DNA from: VRUE01 sp036524775
Lineage (GTDB): Bacteria; Actinomycetota; Thermoleophilia; Solirubrobacterales; 70-9
Assembly (NCBI GenBank): GCA_036524775.1
Contig: DATDBO010000025.1
Coordinates: forward strand, 1 to 23,229
Direction: 5' to 3'
DNA: 23,229 nucleotides
Under the pieces are notes generated by a model. It was not told where the DNA came from and ran no database searches. It was given only the letters and a program-made list of their open reading frames with translations. The stretch's first letter is position 1. Each line of letters opens with the position of its first letter. Below are positions 1-8,380 of this stretch, piece by piece. The position numbers were made by a program, and so were the translations under genes.

Positions 1-1597
1 TCAGCGACGTCTCGCCGCGGAGGAAGCCCTCCTTGTCGGCGTCCAGGATCGCCACCAACGAGACCTCGGGCAGGTCCAGGCCCTCGCGCAGCAGGTTGAC
101 GCCGACGAGGACGTCGTACTCGCCGAGGCGCAGGTCGCGGATGATCTGGATGCGCTCGAGCGTGTCGACCTCGGAGTGGAGGTATCGGACCTTGAACCCG
201 TGCTCGAGCAGGTAGCCGGTCAGGTCCTCGGACATCTTCTTGGTCAGGGTCGTGACCAGGGTCCGTTCGTTCGACTCGGTCCTGCGGCGAACCTCGTTCA
301 TCAGGTCGTCGATCTGGTTGCGGGTCTCTCGCACCTCGATCTCCGGGTCGACGATCCCGGTCGGGCGGACGATCTGCTCGACCGTGCGCGTCGCTTCGGC
401 CCGCTCGAACGGCCCCGGCGTCGCCGAGACCATCACCAGCTGGTCGACGCGGTCGAGGAACTCGTCGAACTTGAGCGGCCGATTGTCGATCGCCGAGGGC
501 AGGCGGAAGCCGTAGTCGACCAACGTCGTCTTGCGCGAACGGTCCCCCTCGTACATGCCGCCGATCTGCGGGATCGTCTGGTGGGACTCGTCGACGAAGA
601 CGACGAAGTCGTCGGGGAAGTAGTCGATCAGCGTGTGCGGCGGGCTGCCCGGCGGGCGGCCGTCGAGGATGCGCGAGTAGTTCTCGATGCCGGAGGTGAA
701 GCCGATCTCCTTGAGCATCTCGATGTCGTAGGCGGTGCGCTGGCGCAGCCGGTGCGCCTCGAGCTGCTTGCCTTCCTCCTCCAGCTCGGCCGTGCGCGTG
801 TTCAGTTCGTGGCGGATCTCCTCGACGGCGCGCTCGAGCGTCTCGTCCCTGGTCACGTAGTGCGACGCCGGCCAGACCGAGACGTGGTCGATCGTGTCGA
901 GGATCTCGCCGCTCAGCGGGTCGAAGTGCTGAACGCCCTCGATCTCGTCGCCGAAGAGGCTGATCCGGTAGGCCGACTCGGCGTAGGAGGGCATGATCTC
1001 CAGCACCTCGCCGCGCACGCGGAAGGCGCCGCGGCCGAGCACCTGGTCGTTGCGCTGGTATTGCATCTTGATCAGCTTGCGCAGCACCTCGTCGCGGTCG
1101 ATCTCCTCGCCGACTTTGAAGAGCTGCATTTTTTCGTTGTAGACCTGCGGCGAGCCGATCCCGTAGATGCAGGACACGGAGGCGACGATGATCGTGTCGC
1201 GGCGGGCGAAGAGAGCGGCGGTCGCGGCGTGGCGGAGGCGGTCGATCTCATCGTTGATCGAGGAGTCCTTCTCGATGTAGAGGTCCTGGGCCGGGACATA
1301 GGCCTCGGGCTGGTAGTAGTCGTAGTAGGAGACGAAGTACTCGACCGCGTTCTCGGGGAAGAACTCGCGGAACTCGTTGCAGAGCTGCGCGGCGAGCGTC
1401 TTGTTGTGGGCGATCACCAGGGTCGGCCGCTGCACCGCCGCGATCGTCCCCGCCATCGTGAACGTCTTGCCCGTGCCGGTCGCGCCCAGCAGAGTCTGGA
1501 ACTTCTCCCCCGCCCGCAGGCCCTCGGCCAGCCCGGCGATCGCCTTGGGCTGGTCGGCGGTCGGCGTGTAGGCGGGGTTCAGCTTGAACTCGGGCAC
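1..1597 (-). CDS. uvrB: UvrABC excinuclease subunit B, 3' end outside window
   Basis: UvrB is the DNA-damage-verifying helicase-like subunit of nucleotide excision repair. It is loaded by UvrA and recruits UvrC. The sequence shows the N-terminus VPEFKLNPAYTPTADQPKAI, Walker A GATGTGKT at residues 38-45, and the beta-hairpin region with YYDYYQPEAYVP at 91-102. The conserved VSLVAILDADKEGFLRGE stretch lies close to the window edge. About 532 codons are present; UvrB is usually 660-700 residues, so the C-terminal UvrC-interacting part is cut off by the window and is not a real truncation. The GTG start at 1597 is chosen because it gives the canonical N-terminus and has AAGGTC just upstream. The gene is divergent from the XRE regulator. 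The family assignment is certain; the start is likely. Confidence 0.98.
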   Translation of the reverse strand, partial: MPEFKLNPAYTPTADQPKAIAGLAEGLRAGEKFQTLLGATGTGKTFTMAGTIAAVQRPTLVIAHNKTLAAQLCNEFREFFPENAVEYFVSYYDYYQPEAYVPAQDLYIEKDSSINDEIDRLRHAATAALFARRDTIIVASVSCIYGIGSPQVYNEKMQLFKVGEEIDRDEVLRKLIKMQYQRNDQVLGRGAFRVRGEVLEIMPSYAESAYRISLFGDEIEGVQHFDPLSGEILDTIDHVSVWPASHYVTRDETLERAVEEIRHELNTRTAELEEEGKQLEAHRLRQRTAYDIEMLKEIGFTSGIENYSRILDGRPPGSPPHTLIDYFPDDFVVFVDESHQTIPQIGGMYEGDRSRKTTLVDYGFRLPSAIDNRPLKFDEFLDRVDQLVMVSATPGPFERAEATRTVEQIVRPTGIVDPEIEVRETRNQIDDLMNEVRRRTESNERTLVTTLTKKMSEDLTGYLLEHGFKVRYLHSEVDTLERIQIIRDLRLGEYDVLVGVNLLREGLDLPEVSLVAILDADKEGFLRGETSL

Positions 1598-1611
1598 CGG
1601 GTGACCTTAGC

Positions 1612-1625
1612 GGGGGACCCTCCCC
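1612..1625. repeat. G-rich palindromic motif in the uvrB leader
   Basis: GGGGGACCCTCCCC is nearly self-complementary and lies 15-28 nt upstream of the uvrB GTG, so it would be in the uvrB leader. It resembles the G/C-rich palindromes at 5331-5383, 12060-12074 and 20631-20764. It may be a leader hairpin or a copy of a small dispersed element. No function can be assigned. Confidence 0.45.
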
Positions 1626-1685
1626 TTGCCACGAGCCTCAGAGAGGACACGCCCAAGTAGGATAAACGCGCGAGTTTCGATTCGA

Positions 1686-1712
1686 AGTACACTGTCTGTA
1701 GTACACCTGTCT
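1686..1712. promoter_or_regulatory. Candidate operator: direct repeats upstream of XRE gene
   Basis: AGTACAC occurs at 1686-1692 and again at 1700-1706. Each copy is followed by TGTCT (1693-1697 and 1708-1712). The palindrome TGTAGTACA at 1697-1705 lies between them. The repeats are 22-48 nt before the XRE start codon and in the divergent region shared with uvrB. Spaced repeats like this are common binding sites for small XRE regulators, so autoregulation is inferred. No clear -10/-35 pair was found. Confidence 0.45.
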
Positions 1713-1733
1713 CAAACACAGAGAATCTCGCCC

Positions 1734-1982
1734 ATGAAACCACGCGACCGATTCGCCGTCAGCCTACGCAAAGCGCGCAAGAAAGCCGAAATCTCCCAAG
1801 AGGAGCTGGGCTTTCGTTGCGATCTGCACAGAACCGAGATCTCCCTGCTCGAGCGGGGCGGCCGCGAGCCGCGCCTCGGCACGATCATCAAGCTCTCCAG
1901 CGCCCTCAAGGTGACGCCGGAAGAGCTCTGCACCGGGATCAGCTGGAGCGTCAAGTCGCAGAAGTTCCAGTTCAAGAAGTAG
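1734..1982 (+). CDS. Small XRE-family HTH regulator, 82 aa
   Basis: This is a stand-alone helix-turn-helix DNA-binding protein. It spans little more than one HTH_3 domain: residues about 7-66 carry RKARKKAEISQEELGF, then the recognition-helix region HRTEISLLERGGREPRLGTI, then LKVTPEEL. The tail (WSVKSQKFQFKK) is short and basic, with no ligand or peptidase domain. ATG 1734 is used because it begins the domain and follows the repeat cluster at 1686-1712; no strong Shine-Dalgarno is visible. The gene is the only plus-strand gene among minus-strand neighbours between 1 and 6622, and its codons are visibly less GC-biased, which suggests a later insertion. Its targets are unknown. Phage-repressor or restriction-controller (C-protein) roles are alternatives, but no phage or restriction gene is nearby. 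Confidence 0.9.
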   Translation: MKPRDRFAVSLRKARKKAEISQEELGFRCDLHRTEISLLERGGREPRLGTIIKLSSALKVTPEELCTGISWSVKSQKFQFKK

Positions 1983-2028
1983 GCAAAGCGCCGCCTCCCC
2001 CGCTTCGCGTCCGGGGGCGGCTTTGGCC
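1981..2028. terminator. Hairpin between convergent XRE gene and minus-strand operon
   Basis: GGCAAAGCGCCGCCTCCCCC pairs with GGGGGCGGCTTTGGCC across a short CGCTTCGCGTCC-type loop, with two small bulges. It begins at the XRE stop codon and ends at the stop codon of the convergent gene (2029). The position fits a bidirectional terminator, although no T-tract follows. Confidence 0.6.
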
Positions 2029-2556
2029 TCAGGGTAAGAACTGTTCGAGCAGGCCCTGGGCGGGGCCTAAGAAGCCCTGCAGGTTGTCGAGCAACGATTC
2101 GGCGTCGTTGATCAGTTCAATCGCCTGGTCGATCGGGATCTGGCGCAGGGCCGCCCGCAGGGGGCCGGCGATAAGCGGGCCGATCGCGCCGGCCCGTTCG
2201 GCGTCGTCGACCGCGCGCAGCAGCCCGGCGCGGATCGCGCGCGCCAGCTCGGCGTCGCTGATCTCGTAGCGCTCGGTGAAGCGCTCGCGCGAGTCCGGCG
2301 TCGCCAGGGCGCGGGCCAGCGTCTCGCGGCTGACGCCGAGCTCGCAGGCAGCGCCGTCGAGCGCCGAGAGGGAGAACTGCTCGGCGATCTCCTGCAGCCC
2401 TTCCGGGTCGCGCCAGGGCCGGTCCTCGCAGGGGTCCTGGACCTTGGCCGGGGTGTAGGAGGCACCGCCGGCAGCGAGGTAGGCGCCGACCAGGACCAGC
2501 GAGAGCGCGATCGCGACGCCGACCAGGAGCGTCCCGCGGGACTTGTCCGCCCTCAC
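2029..2556 (-). CDS. Membrane-anchored hypothetical protein, 175 aa
   Basis: I do not recognise this protein family. Residues about 9-28 (GTLLVGVAIALSLVLVGAYL) form one hydrophobic N-terminal segment after a basic start (VRADKSR), so a signal anchor with the rest outside the membrane is likely. The remainder is mostly helical and acidic, with two cysteines (DPCEDRPW and GAACELG) that could form a disulfide, and a Leu-rich end (SLLDNLQGFLGPAQGLLEQFLP). The GTG start at 2556 overlaps the TGA of the MFS gene in GTGA, indicating translational coupling; reading further upstream only gives an antisense-like arginine-rich extension inside the MFS gene. It is the last gene of the rpsA-coaE run. Coupling to an MFS transporter with a large outside loop suggests, by inference only, that the two proteins work together. 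Confidence 0.8.
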   Translation of the reverse strand: MRADKSRGTLLVGVAIALSLVLVGAYLAAGGASYTPAKVQDPCEDRPWRDPEGLQEIAEQFSLSALDGAACELGVSRETLARALATPDSRERFTERYEISDAELARAIRAGLLRAVDDAERAGAIGPLIAGPLRAALRQIPIDQAIELINDAESLLDNLQGFLGPAQGLLEQFLP

Positions 2557-3923
2557 AGGTCCACCCTCCTCGCCAGGCCGATCGGCAGCAGCGCCAGCAG
2601 GCCGATCAGGGCAGCGAGGCCGAACGAGGGGCTGAAGGCGTGGGTGGCGCCGCGGTCGAGCTGGTCCTGCAGTTCTTCGCGCAGCTCGACGACCTCCTCG
2701 CGATCCTCCGGGTCGCTGGGCAGCGGTTCGAAGACCGGGCCGATCGTCGGCACCTTGCCCCGCTCGGCTTCGAGCCGCTCCTCGATCCGCTGCGCCAGCT
2801 CCAGCTTCAGCAGCGGGCTGACCCGCGAGTCGAGCACGACCGCGGTGCCGGCGGCGATCGCGTCGCTGCGCTGCTCGGCGATGTCGTCGGTGAAGAGCGG
2901 CGTCAGCGCGATCAGCCCGATCGCGACCCCGGCGTGGCGGGCGGCGATCGTCCAACCGCCGTGGATCGCCTGCGGCGCCCGCCCGGCGAGCGCCGTTTCG
3001 GTCAGCGCCGAGAGGACGAGCGCCAGGCCGACGCCGACGAGGAGCTGCGGCGGCAGGGTCAGGACCACCTCCGCCTCCGGCAGCAGAGCTAGGGCGCCGA
3101 GGCCGCCGGAGACGAGGATCGTCCCCGCCGCGGCGCGGGCGCGGGCGCTACCCCACTCCGGTCCCATGCGGGCGCCGAGCAGCGCCGCCAGCGGCATCGC
3201 CGAGACGACGATCGCGGCCCCGATCGGGGTCAGGCGCCAGCCTTCGATCAGCAGCAGGACGAGCAGGAAGAGGGCGCCGGCGATCGCCGCCGAGACCAGC
3301 GCCAGGGCGACGTTGGCGGAGAGGTGCGGCCGCCCGGTCCGCCTCAGCTCGGTGGAGACGATGCCGGTCGCCGCCTCGTGGCGGGCGACGGCGAGCACGG
3401 GCACGCCGGCGGCGATCGCGATCGGCGCCTGGAGGAGGAAGATCGATTGCCAGGAGATCAGCTCGGTCATCAGGCCGCCGACCGCGGGGCCGAGGGCGGC
3501 CCCGGTCGCCCCCGCCGTCGCCCAGATGGCGACCGCGCGCCGCTCGGAGCCGACCGTCGCCGGCAGCAGCTCGAGCACCGCGGTGACCGCCGCCGCCCCG
3601 CCGAGCGCCTGCACGCAGCGGGCTGCGATCAGCGTGCTCAGCTCGCCGGCGAGACCGCAGGCGAGACCGGCGCCGGCGAAGACTGCGAGGCCGATCGCGG
3701 CGGCGCGACCGGGGCCGATACGGCGCGCCAGCTGGGCAGCGGGCACCGCCGCCAGCGCCATCACCAGGTTGAACGAAACCAGCACCCAGGTCACCCCGGC
3801 GACGCTGGTGTCGAGCTCGCGGTAGATCTCTGGCAGGGCCAGGACGACGATCGAGGAGTCGGCCAGGACCAAGCCGACGGCGATCGCCAGCGCGGCTAGG
3901 CGGGGGCGCGGGGGCGCGGTCAA
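2553..3923 (-). CDS. MFS drug/solute transporter (DHA2-like) with large TM11-12 loop
   Basis: This is a major facilitator superfamily permease, probably a proton-driven exporter. About 12 hydrophobic segments can be counted in 456 aa. TM1 carries LADSSIVVLALPEI (residues 20-33), the family's D1-like motif, and TM5 carries the GPAVGG motif C region (145-150) followed by WQSIFLLQAPI. Unusually, residues about 346-431 between TM11 and TM12 form a charged helical segment (EERLEAERGK, EDREEVVELREELQDQLDRG) that topology would place outside the cell. The start is TTG at 3923, inside the overlap TTGA with the transglycosylase stop, and the stop overlaps the next gene in GTGA. The substrate cannot be told from sequence. 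Confidence 0.9.
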   Translation of the reverse strand: MTAPPRPRLAALAIAVGLVLADSSIVVLALPEIYRELDTSVAGVTWVLVSFNLVMALAAVPAAQLARRIGPGRAAAIGLAVFAGAGLACGLAGELSTLIAARCVQALGGAAAVTAVLELLPATVGSERRAVAIWATAGATGAALGPAVGGLMTELISWQSIFLLQAPIAIAAGVPVLAVARHEAATGIVSTELRRTGRPHLSANVALALVSAAIAGALFLLVLLLIEGWRLTPIGAAIVVSAMPLAALLGARMGPEWGSARARAAAGTILVSGGLGALALLPEAEVVLTLPPQLLVGVGLALVLSALTETALAGRAPQAIHGGWTIAARHAGVAIGLIALTPLFTDDIAEQRSDAIAAGTAVVLDSRVSPLLKLELAQRIEERLEAERGKVPTIGPVFEPLPSDPEDREEVVELREELQDQLDRGATHAFSPSFGLAALIGLLALLPIGLARRVDL

Positions 3924-4501
3924 TAGCCCAGCTCCTGCTCGTACTCCTCATGGTAGGCGTCCTGCTTGTCGAGCACCTCGTCGACGAAGGCGCGCGTTTC
4001 GGGGAAGCGGATGCTCTCAACGGTCAGCTCGCTGCCGCCCCAGCGGTCGGCGTTGGTCGGGCCCGCGTTGTAGGCAGCGAGGGCGGCGGCGACGTCGCCG
4101 TCGTAGCGTTCGAGCAGTTCACGTAGGCGGAAGGTGCCGTAGCGGATGTTGATTTCGGGGTCGGAGAGGTCGCCGAGCTCGAAGGTCGTGCCGCCGCTGT
4201 GGCGCTCGACCTCGTTCGCGGTTTCGGGAGTGATCTGCATCAACCCGCGCGCGCCGGCGCTCGAGGTCCGGTCGCTGAACTTCGACTCGGCGTAGATCAC
4301 CGCCGCGATCAGCGCCGCGTCGACCTGCTTTTCCTCCGCCTGCTTGCGGATGATGTCCTCGTGGCGGAGGGGCAGGGTCAGCTCCTGGATCACGTCGTCG
4401 AACTTGCCGAAGGCGCCGAGCGCCACGCCGACCGCGAGGCCCACCGCGACCGCCGCGCCCCCGGCGAGCAGGCGCCGCCGCCTCGCCCGCTTCCTCTTCA
4501 T
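3920..4501 (-). CDS. Membrane-anchored lytic murein transglycosylase (SLT domain)
   Basis: This enzyme cleaves the beta-1,4 bond between N-acetylmuramic acid and N-acetylglucosamine in peptidoglycan, leaving a 1,6-anhydro end. The 193-aa protein starts with a very basic MKRKRARRRR and one hydrophobic segment (11-31), so it is probably tethered on the outer face of the membrane. The SLT (GH23) domain covers about 45-180: catalytic Glu72 in YAESKFSD, GARGLMQIT at 83-91, AYNAG at 143-147 and FPETRAFVDEV at 166-176. The start codon overlaps the coaE stop as ATGA, and its own stop overlaps the MFS start. Its place behind rpsA-coaE suggests constitutive expression for wall turnover. Confidence 0.95.
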   Translation of the reverse strand: MKRKRARRRRLLAGGAAVAVGLAVGVALGAFGKFDDVIQELTLPLRHEDIIRKQAEEKQVDAALIAAVIYAESKFSDRTSSAGARGLMQITPETANEVERHSGGTTFELGDLSDPEINIRYGTFRLRELLERYDGDVAAALAAYNAGPTNADRWGGSELTVESIRFPETRAFVDEVLDKQDAYHEEYEQELGY

Positions 4502-5082
4502 CGGCCAAGCTTCTCGACAAGGGCGGACAGCTCCCGCTGGAGGTCCTCGACGCTGCCGTCGTTGCGCACGACGTGCTCCGCCCGGGTCGCCTTCTCCTCC
4601 TGGGCGAGCTGACGCGCCTCGCGCTCGTCGACGAGGGCGTGTCCGCGCGCCTCCGCGCGCTCGCGCCGGACCTCGTCCGCGGCGATCACCGCGACGGTCG
4701 TGTCGAAGACGCCTTCCATGCCGGCCTCGAAGAGCAGCGGCACCTCGACCACGGCGACGTCTGTCCCCGCCGGCAGCTCACCCAGCCAGGCGCCGATCCG
4801 TTCGCCGACCAGGGGGTGGATCTGCGCCTCGAGCCAATGCAGCTCATCGGGATCGGCGAAGACGATCGAGCCGATCCGGTTGCGGTCGACCTCTCCGTTC
4901 GGCACGAACTCCGGCCCCCAGCGCTCACGCAGGCGCGACAGCAAGGGCTCGGTCTCGAGCAGCTCGTGGACGACCGCATCGCTCGAGATCGTCGCCGCCC
5001 CCAGCCGCCCGAATGCGGCAAGGGCCTCCGACTTCCCGGCCGCGATCCCACCGGTCAGCCCGATAGTCAGCGGCCGACCCAC
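4498..5082 (-). CDS. coaE: Dephospho-CoA kinase
   Basis: CoaE phosphorylates the 3'-hydroxyl of dephospho-CoA with ATP, the last step of coenzyme A synthesis in the cytoplasm. P-loop GGIAAGKS is at residues 11-18, the conserved Asp is in ISSDAVVHEL (Asp35), PLLFE is near 115-119, and the C-terminal lid region reads QEEKATRAEHVVRNDGS. GTG 5082 gives 194 aa, matching the usual length of about 200. Reading further upstream would run into the acidic tail of rpsA in another frame. AGGA lies 12 nt before the start. The start is 7 nt beyond the rpsA stop, and the stop overlaps the transglycosylase start. rpsA-coaE adjacency is also seen in mycobacteria. Confidence 0.97.
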   Translation of the reverse strand: MGRPLTIGLTGGIAAGKSEALAAFGRLGAATISSDAVVHELLETEPLLSRLRERWGPEFVPNGEVDRNRIGSIVFADPDELHWLEAQIHPLVGERIGAWLGELPAGTDVAVVEVPLLFEAGMEGVFDTTVAVIAADEVRRERAEARGHALVDEREARQLAQEEKATRAEHVVRNDGSVEDLQRELSALVEKLGR

Positions 5083-5089
5083 CCGCCGC

Positions 5090-6622
<1,533 letters not shown>

Positions 6623-6655
6623 AGCTACGGCGAGGGATGATTGCAGAAATACGCG

Positions 6656-6664
6656 CCACCTCCT
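6656..6664 (-). promoter_or_regulatory. Perfect Shine-Dalgarno without a matching start codon
   Basis: On the minus strand AGGAGGTGG lies 34 nt before the rpsA GTG at 6622. No ATG, GTG or TTG follows at 5-12 nt in the rpsA frame; the nearest in-frame candidate is CTG at 6646. It may be the true ribosome site with a rare start, a standby site, or part of an autoregulatory S1 leader. Confidence 0.4.
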
Positions 6665-6746
6665 CTGCTCCCATGAATGCCTGAAGAGTCAGATATGGAC
6701 AGGGATTCATTCCGCGTCCGGGGGTGGCGGGAGATACCCTGCGGGC

Positions 6747-7952
6747 ATGCCAGTGCGCGCGACCAAGCGCGGGGACGAACGCGGTCCCCTGTCCGGCGGC
6801 CACGACGTGTTGATCTGCGGCGCCAGCTTCGCCGGGCTCGCCGTCGCCCGCGAGCTGGCCGGCTCGGGCGCCGACGTGCTCGTCGTCGACCGCTACGAGA
6901 TCGGCGAGCGGCAGACCTCGGCCTGCGGCATCCCGACCGATTGGCTGCGGGCAACCGGCCTGATGGGCGCCGAGCGGCAGCGCTTCTCCTCGCTCCTCGT
7001 CCACACCCCGCACGGCAGCAGGCGCTACGAGCTGCCCTGGACCTTCTCCACCTTCGACTACCGCGAGCTTTGCGAGCTGCTCTGGGAGCAGTGCGACGCC
7101 CGCTTCGAGACCGCCAAGGTGAACGGGCGCGCCGCGCCCGCGAACGGCGACGGCGCGATCGCGGTCGAGACCGACCGCGGCGTGCTCTCGGCGCCGCTGG
7201 TCGTCGACGCGCTCGGCTGGCGGCGGATGCTCGCCTCGGGCGACGGCTACCAGCCGCCGGACGCGCCGCTCTCGCGCGGCCTCGAGGTGCACCCCGACGG
7301 CCAGAGCAAGGATCTTGAGGTGTGGATCGATCGCCGCTATGTCCCGGCGGGCTACGGCTGGTCCTTCCCCGCCCGCGACGAGCTGCGCATCGGCGTCGGC
7401 TCCTTCGACCCGCGCTTCCACGTCCGCGAGACGACCGAGCTGCTCGCCGAGGACTTGGGCAGCGAACGGGTGCGTTATCAGGGCAACTGGATTCCCCACA
7501 AGCTGCGGCGCGCCACCGAGGGCGGCGTCTTCTTCGCCGGGGACTCGGCCGGCCACTGCCTTCCGCTGACCGCCGAGGGGATCAGGACGGCGCTCTACTT
7601 CGGCATCGCCCTCGGCCGCGAGCTGCGCGCCGTGCACGAGGGTCGCCAGGATCGCGAGCGCGCCGCCGCCCGCTACACCGAGTTCCACGACGCGCACGAG
7701 TGGAAGTTCCGCTGGATGCTGCGCGCGCAGCGTTTCGTGCCGCGCGTCCCGCCGCGCTTGCTCGCGCCGCTGATCCGCCTGCTCGGCCACAAGCGCTTCG
7801 TCGATTGGTCCTTCGACCACTACCTGCGGATCGCCCCGCCCGACCTCGCGTGGGACTCGCCCTCAGCGCACGACGAGCACGGTGCCGACCAGGAGCAGCG
7901 CGACGCCGAGCAGCCGCTCGGGCGTGAGCGCAACCTCGTCGAGGCCGAATAG
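6747..7952 (+). CDS. FAD-dependent oxidoreductase, geranylgeranyl-reductase-like
   Basis: This is a flavoprotein of the geranylgeranyl reductase/FAD-dependent monooxygenase superfamily. The N-terminal Rossmann segment HDVLICGASFAGLAVAREL has the dinucleotide fold with Ser in place of the third-position Gly (GASFAG, residues 25-30). Val-Asp in VLVVDRYEIG marks the end of beta-2. The second FAD motif, GVFFAGDSAGHCLPLTAEGI, is at about 259-278, in the form typical of the reductase group. ATG 6747 (401 aa) is preferred because upstream reading enters the rpsA leader and N-terminus on the opposite strand. The substrate is unknown; isoprenoid or polyketide-type hydrocarbon reduction is possible. 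The last 29 codons (HDEHGADQEQRDAEQPLG...) are low-complexity and lie antisense to the DMT gene end, so the 3' end looks extended by loss of an earlier stop. Confidence 0.87.
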   Translation: MPVRATKRGDERGPLSGGHDVLICGASFAGLAVARELAGSGADVLVVDRYEIGERQTSACGIPTDWLRATGLMGAERQRFSSLLVHTPHGSRRYELPWTFSTFDYRELCELLWEQCDARFETAKVNGRAAPANGDGAIAVETDRGVLSAPLVVDALGWRRMLASGDGYQPPDAPLSRGLEVHPDGQSKDLEVWIDRRYVPAGYGWSFPARDELRIGVGSFDPRFHVRETTELLAEDLGSERVRYQGNWIPHKLRRATEGGVFFAGDSAGHCLPLTAEGIRTALYFGIALGRELRAVHEGRQDRERAAARYTEFHDAHEWKFRWMLRAQRFVPRVPPRLLAPLIRLLGHKRFVDWSFDHYLRIAPPDLAWDSPSAHDEHGADQEQRDAEQPLGRERNLVEAE

Positions 7953-8300
7953 GCCGAAGCGGTCGATCGCGACCGAAGCGGTCAGCTGCCCGGCGACGGT
8001 CAGCGCCGCGACCCCGCCGGCGCCGATGACCGAGACGGCGATCAGGGCGTTGGTCACGTAGAGCGCGCCGAGCAGGCCGCCGACCAGGTAGTACCAGCCG
8101 ACGTCGAAGGTCGAGCCGAGTCCGCCCGCCTTGCCGCTGAGCACGACGATCGCGGCGAGCGCGAGGGTCCCGACCGCGAAGGAGACGAGCGCAGCGGCGA
8201 AGTTGCCGGTCGCCCTGCCAAGTTCCGCGTTGATCGGAGCCTGCAGGGCGATCAGGCCGCCGGCCACCGCGGTGAGCAGGACTGCGACCCCCTTGTCCAT
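7863..8300 (-). CDS. DMT-family transporter, YdcZ/DUF606 type
   Basis: This small integral membrane protein of 145 aa has about five hydrophobic helices. It begins MDKGVAVLLTAVAGGLIALQAPINAELGR and contains the characteristic GGLLGALYVTNALIAVSVIGAG and LTVAGQLTASVAIDRFGLFG segments. These match the DMT_YdcZ (DUF606) family, whose members are half-size members of the drug/metabolite transporter superfamily and often act as dimers. The transported compound is not known. ATG 8300 has AGAGGA 8-9 nt upstream. Its 3' end overlaps the convergent oxidoreductase gene by 90 bp. It lies 80 bp downstream of the metalloprotease stop on the same strand, so it may be read from the same transcript. Confidence 0.92.
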   Translation of the reverse strand: MDKGVAVLLTAVAGGLIALQAPINAELGRATGNFAAALVSFAVGTLALAAIVVLSGKAGGLGSTFDVGWYYLVGGLLGALYVTNALIAVSVIGAGGVAALTVAGQLTASVAIDRFGLFGLDEVALTPERLLGVALLLVGTVLVVR

Positions 8301-8380
8301 CCGGGCATCCTCTCAGGCGGTGTGATTTTGCGAGATCGCCAGTGCGACACCGAGCTCGACGACTGAGGACTCATTTTCCC

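Noticed and set aside
176..1660. 494-codon open frame on the plus strand
   Set aside because: It is exactly antisense to uvrB, rich in Arg, Val, Asp and Leu, and has no recognisable motif. It is a by-product of high-GC codon use.
1658..1665. -10 promoter element TAGGATAA before the XRE gene
   Set aside because: No suitable -35 hexamer lies 16-18 nt upstream, and the match could be chance.
1675..1712. SOS/LexA box before uvrB
   Set aside because: TTCGATTCGAAGTAC has only a loose likeness to the actinobacterial TCGAAC-N4-GTTCGA box and lacks the second half.
2557..2955. N-terminal extension of the membrane-anchored protein
   Set aside because: It is an Arg-rich shifted reading of the MFS gene; GTG 2556 in the GTGA overlap gives a proper signal-anchor start.
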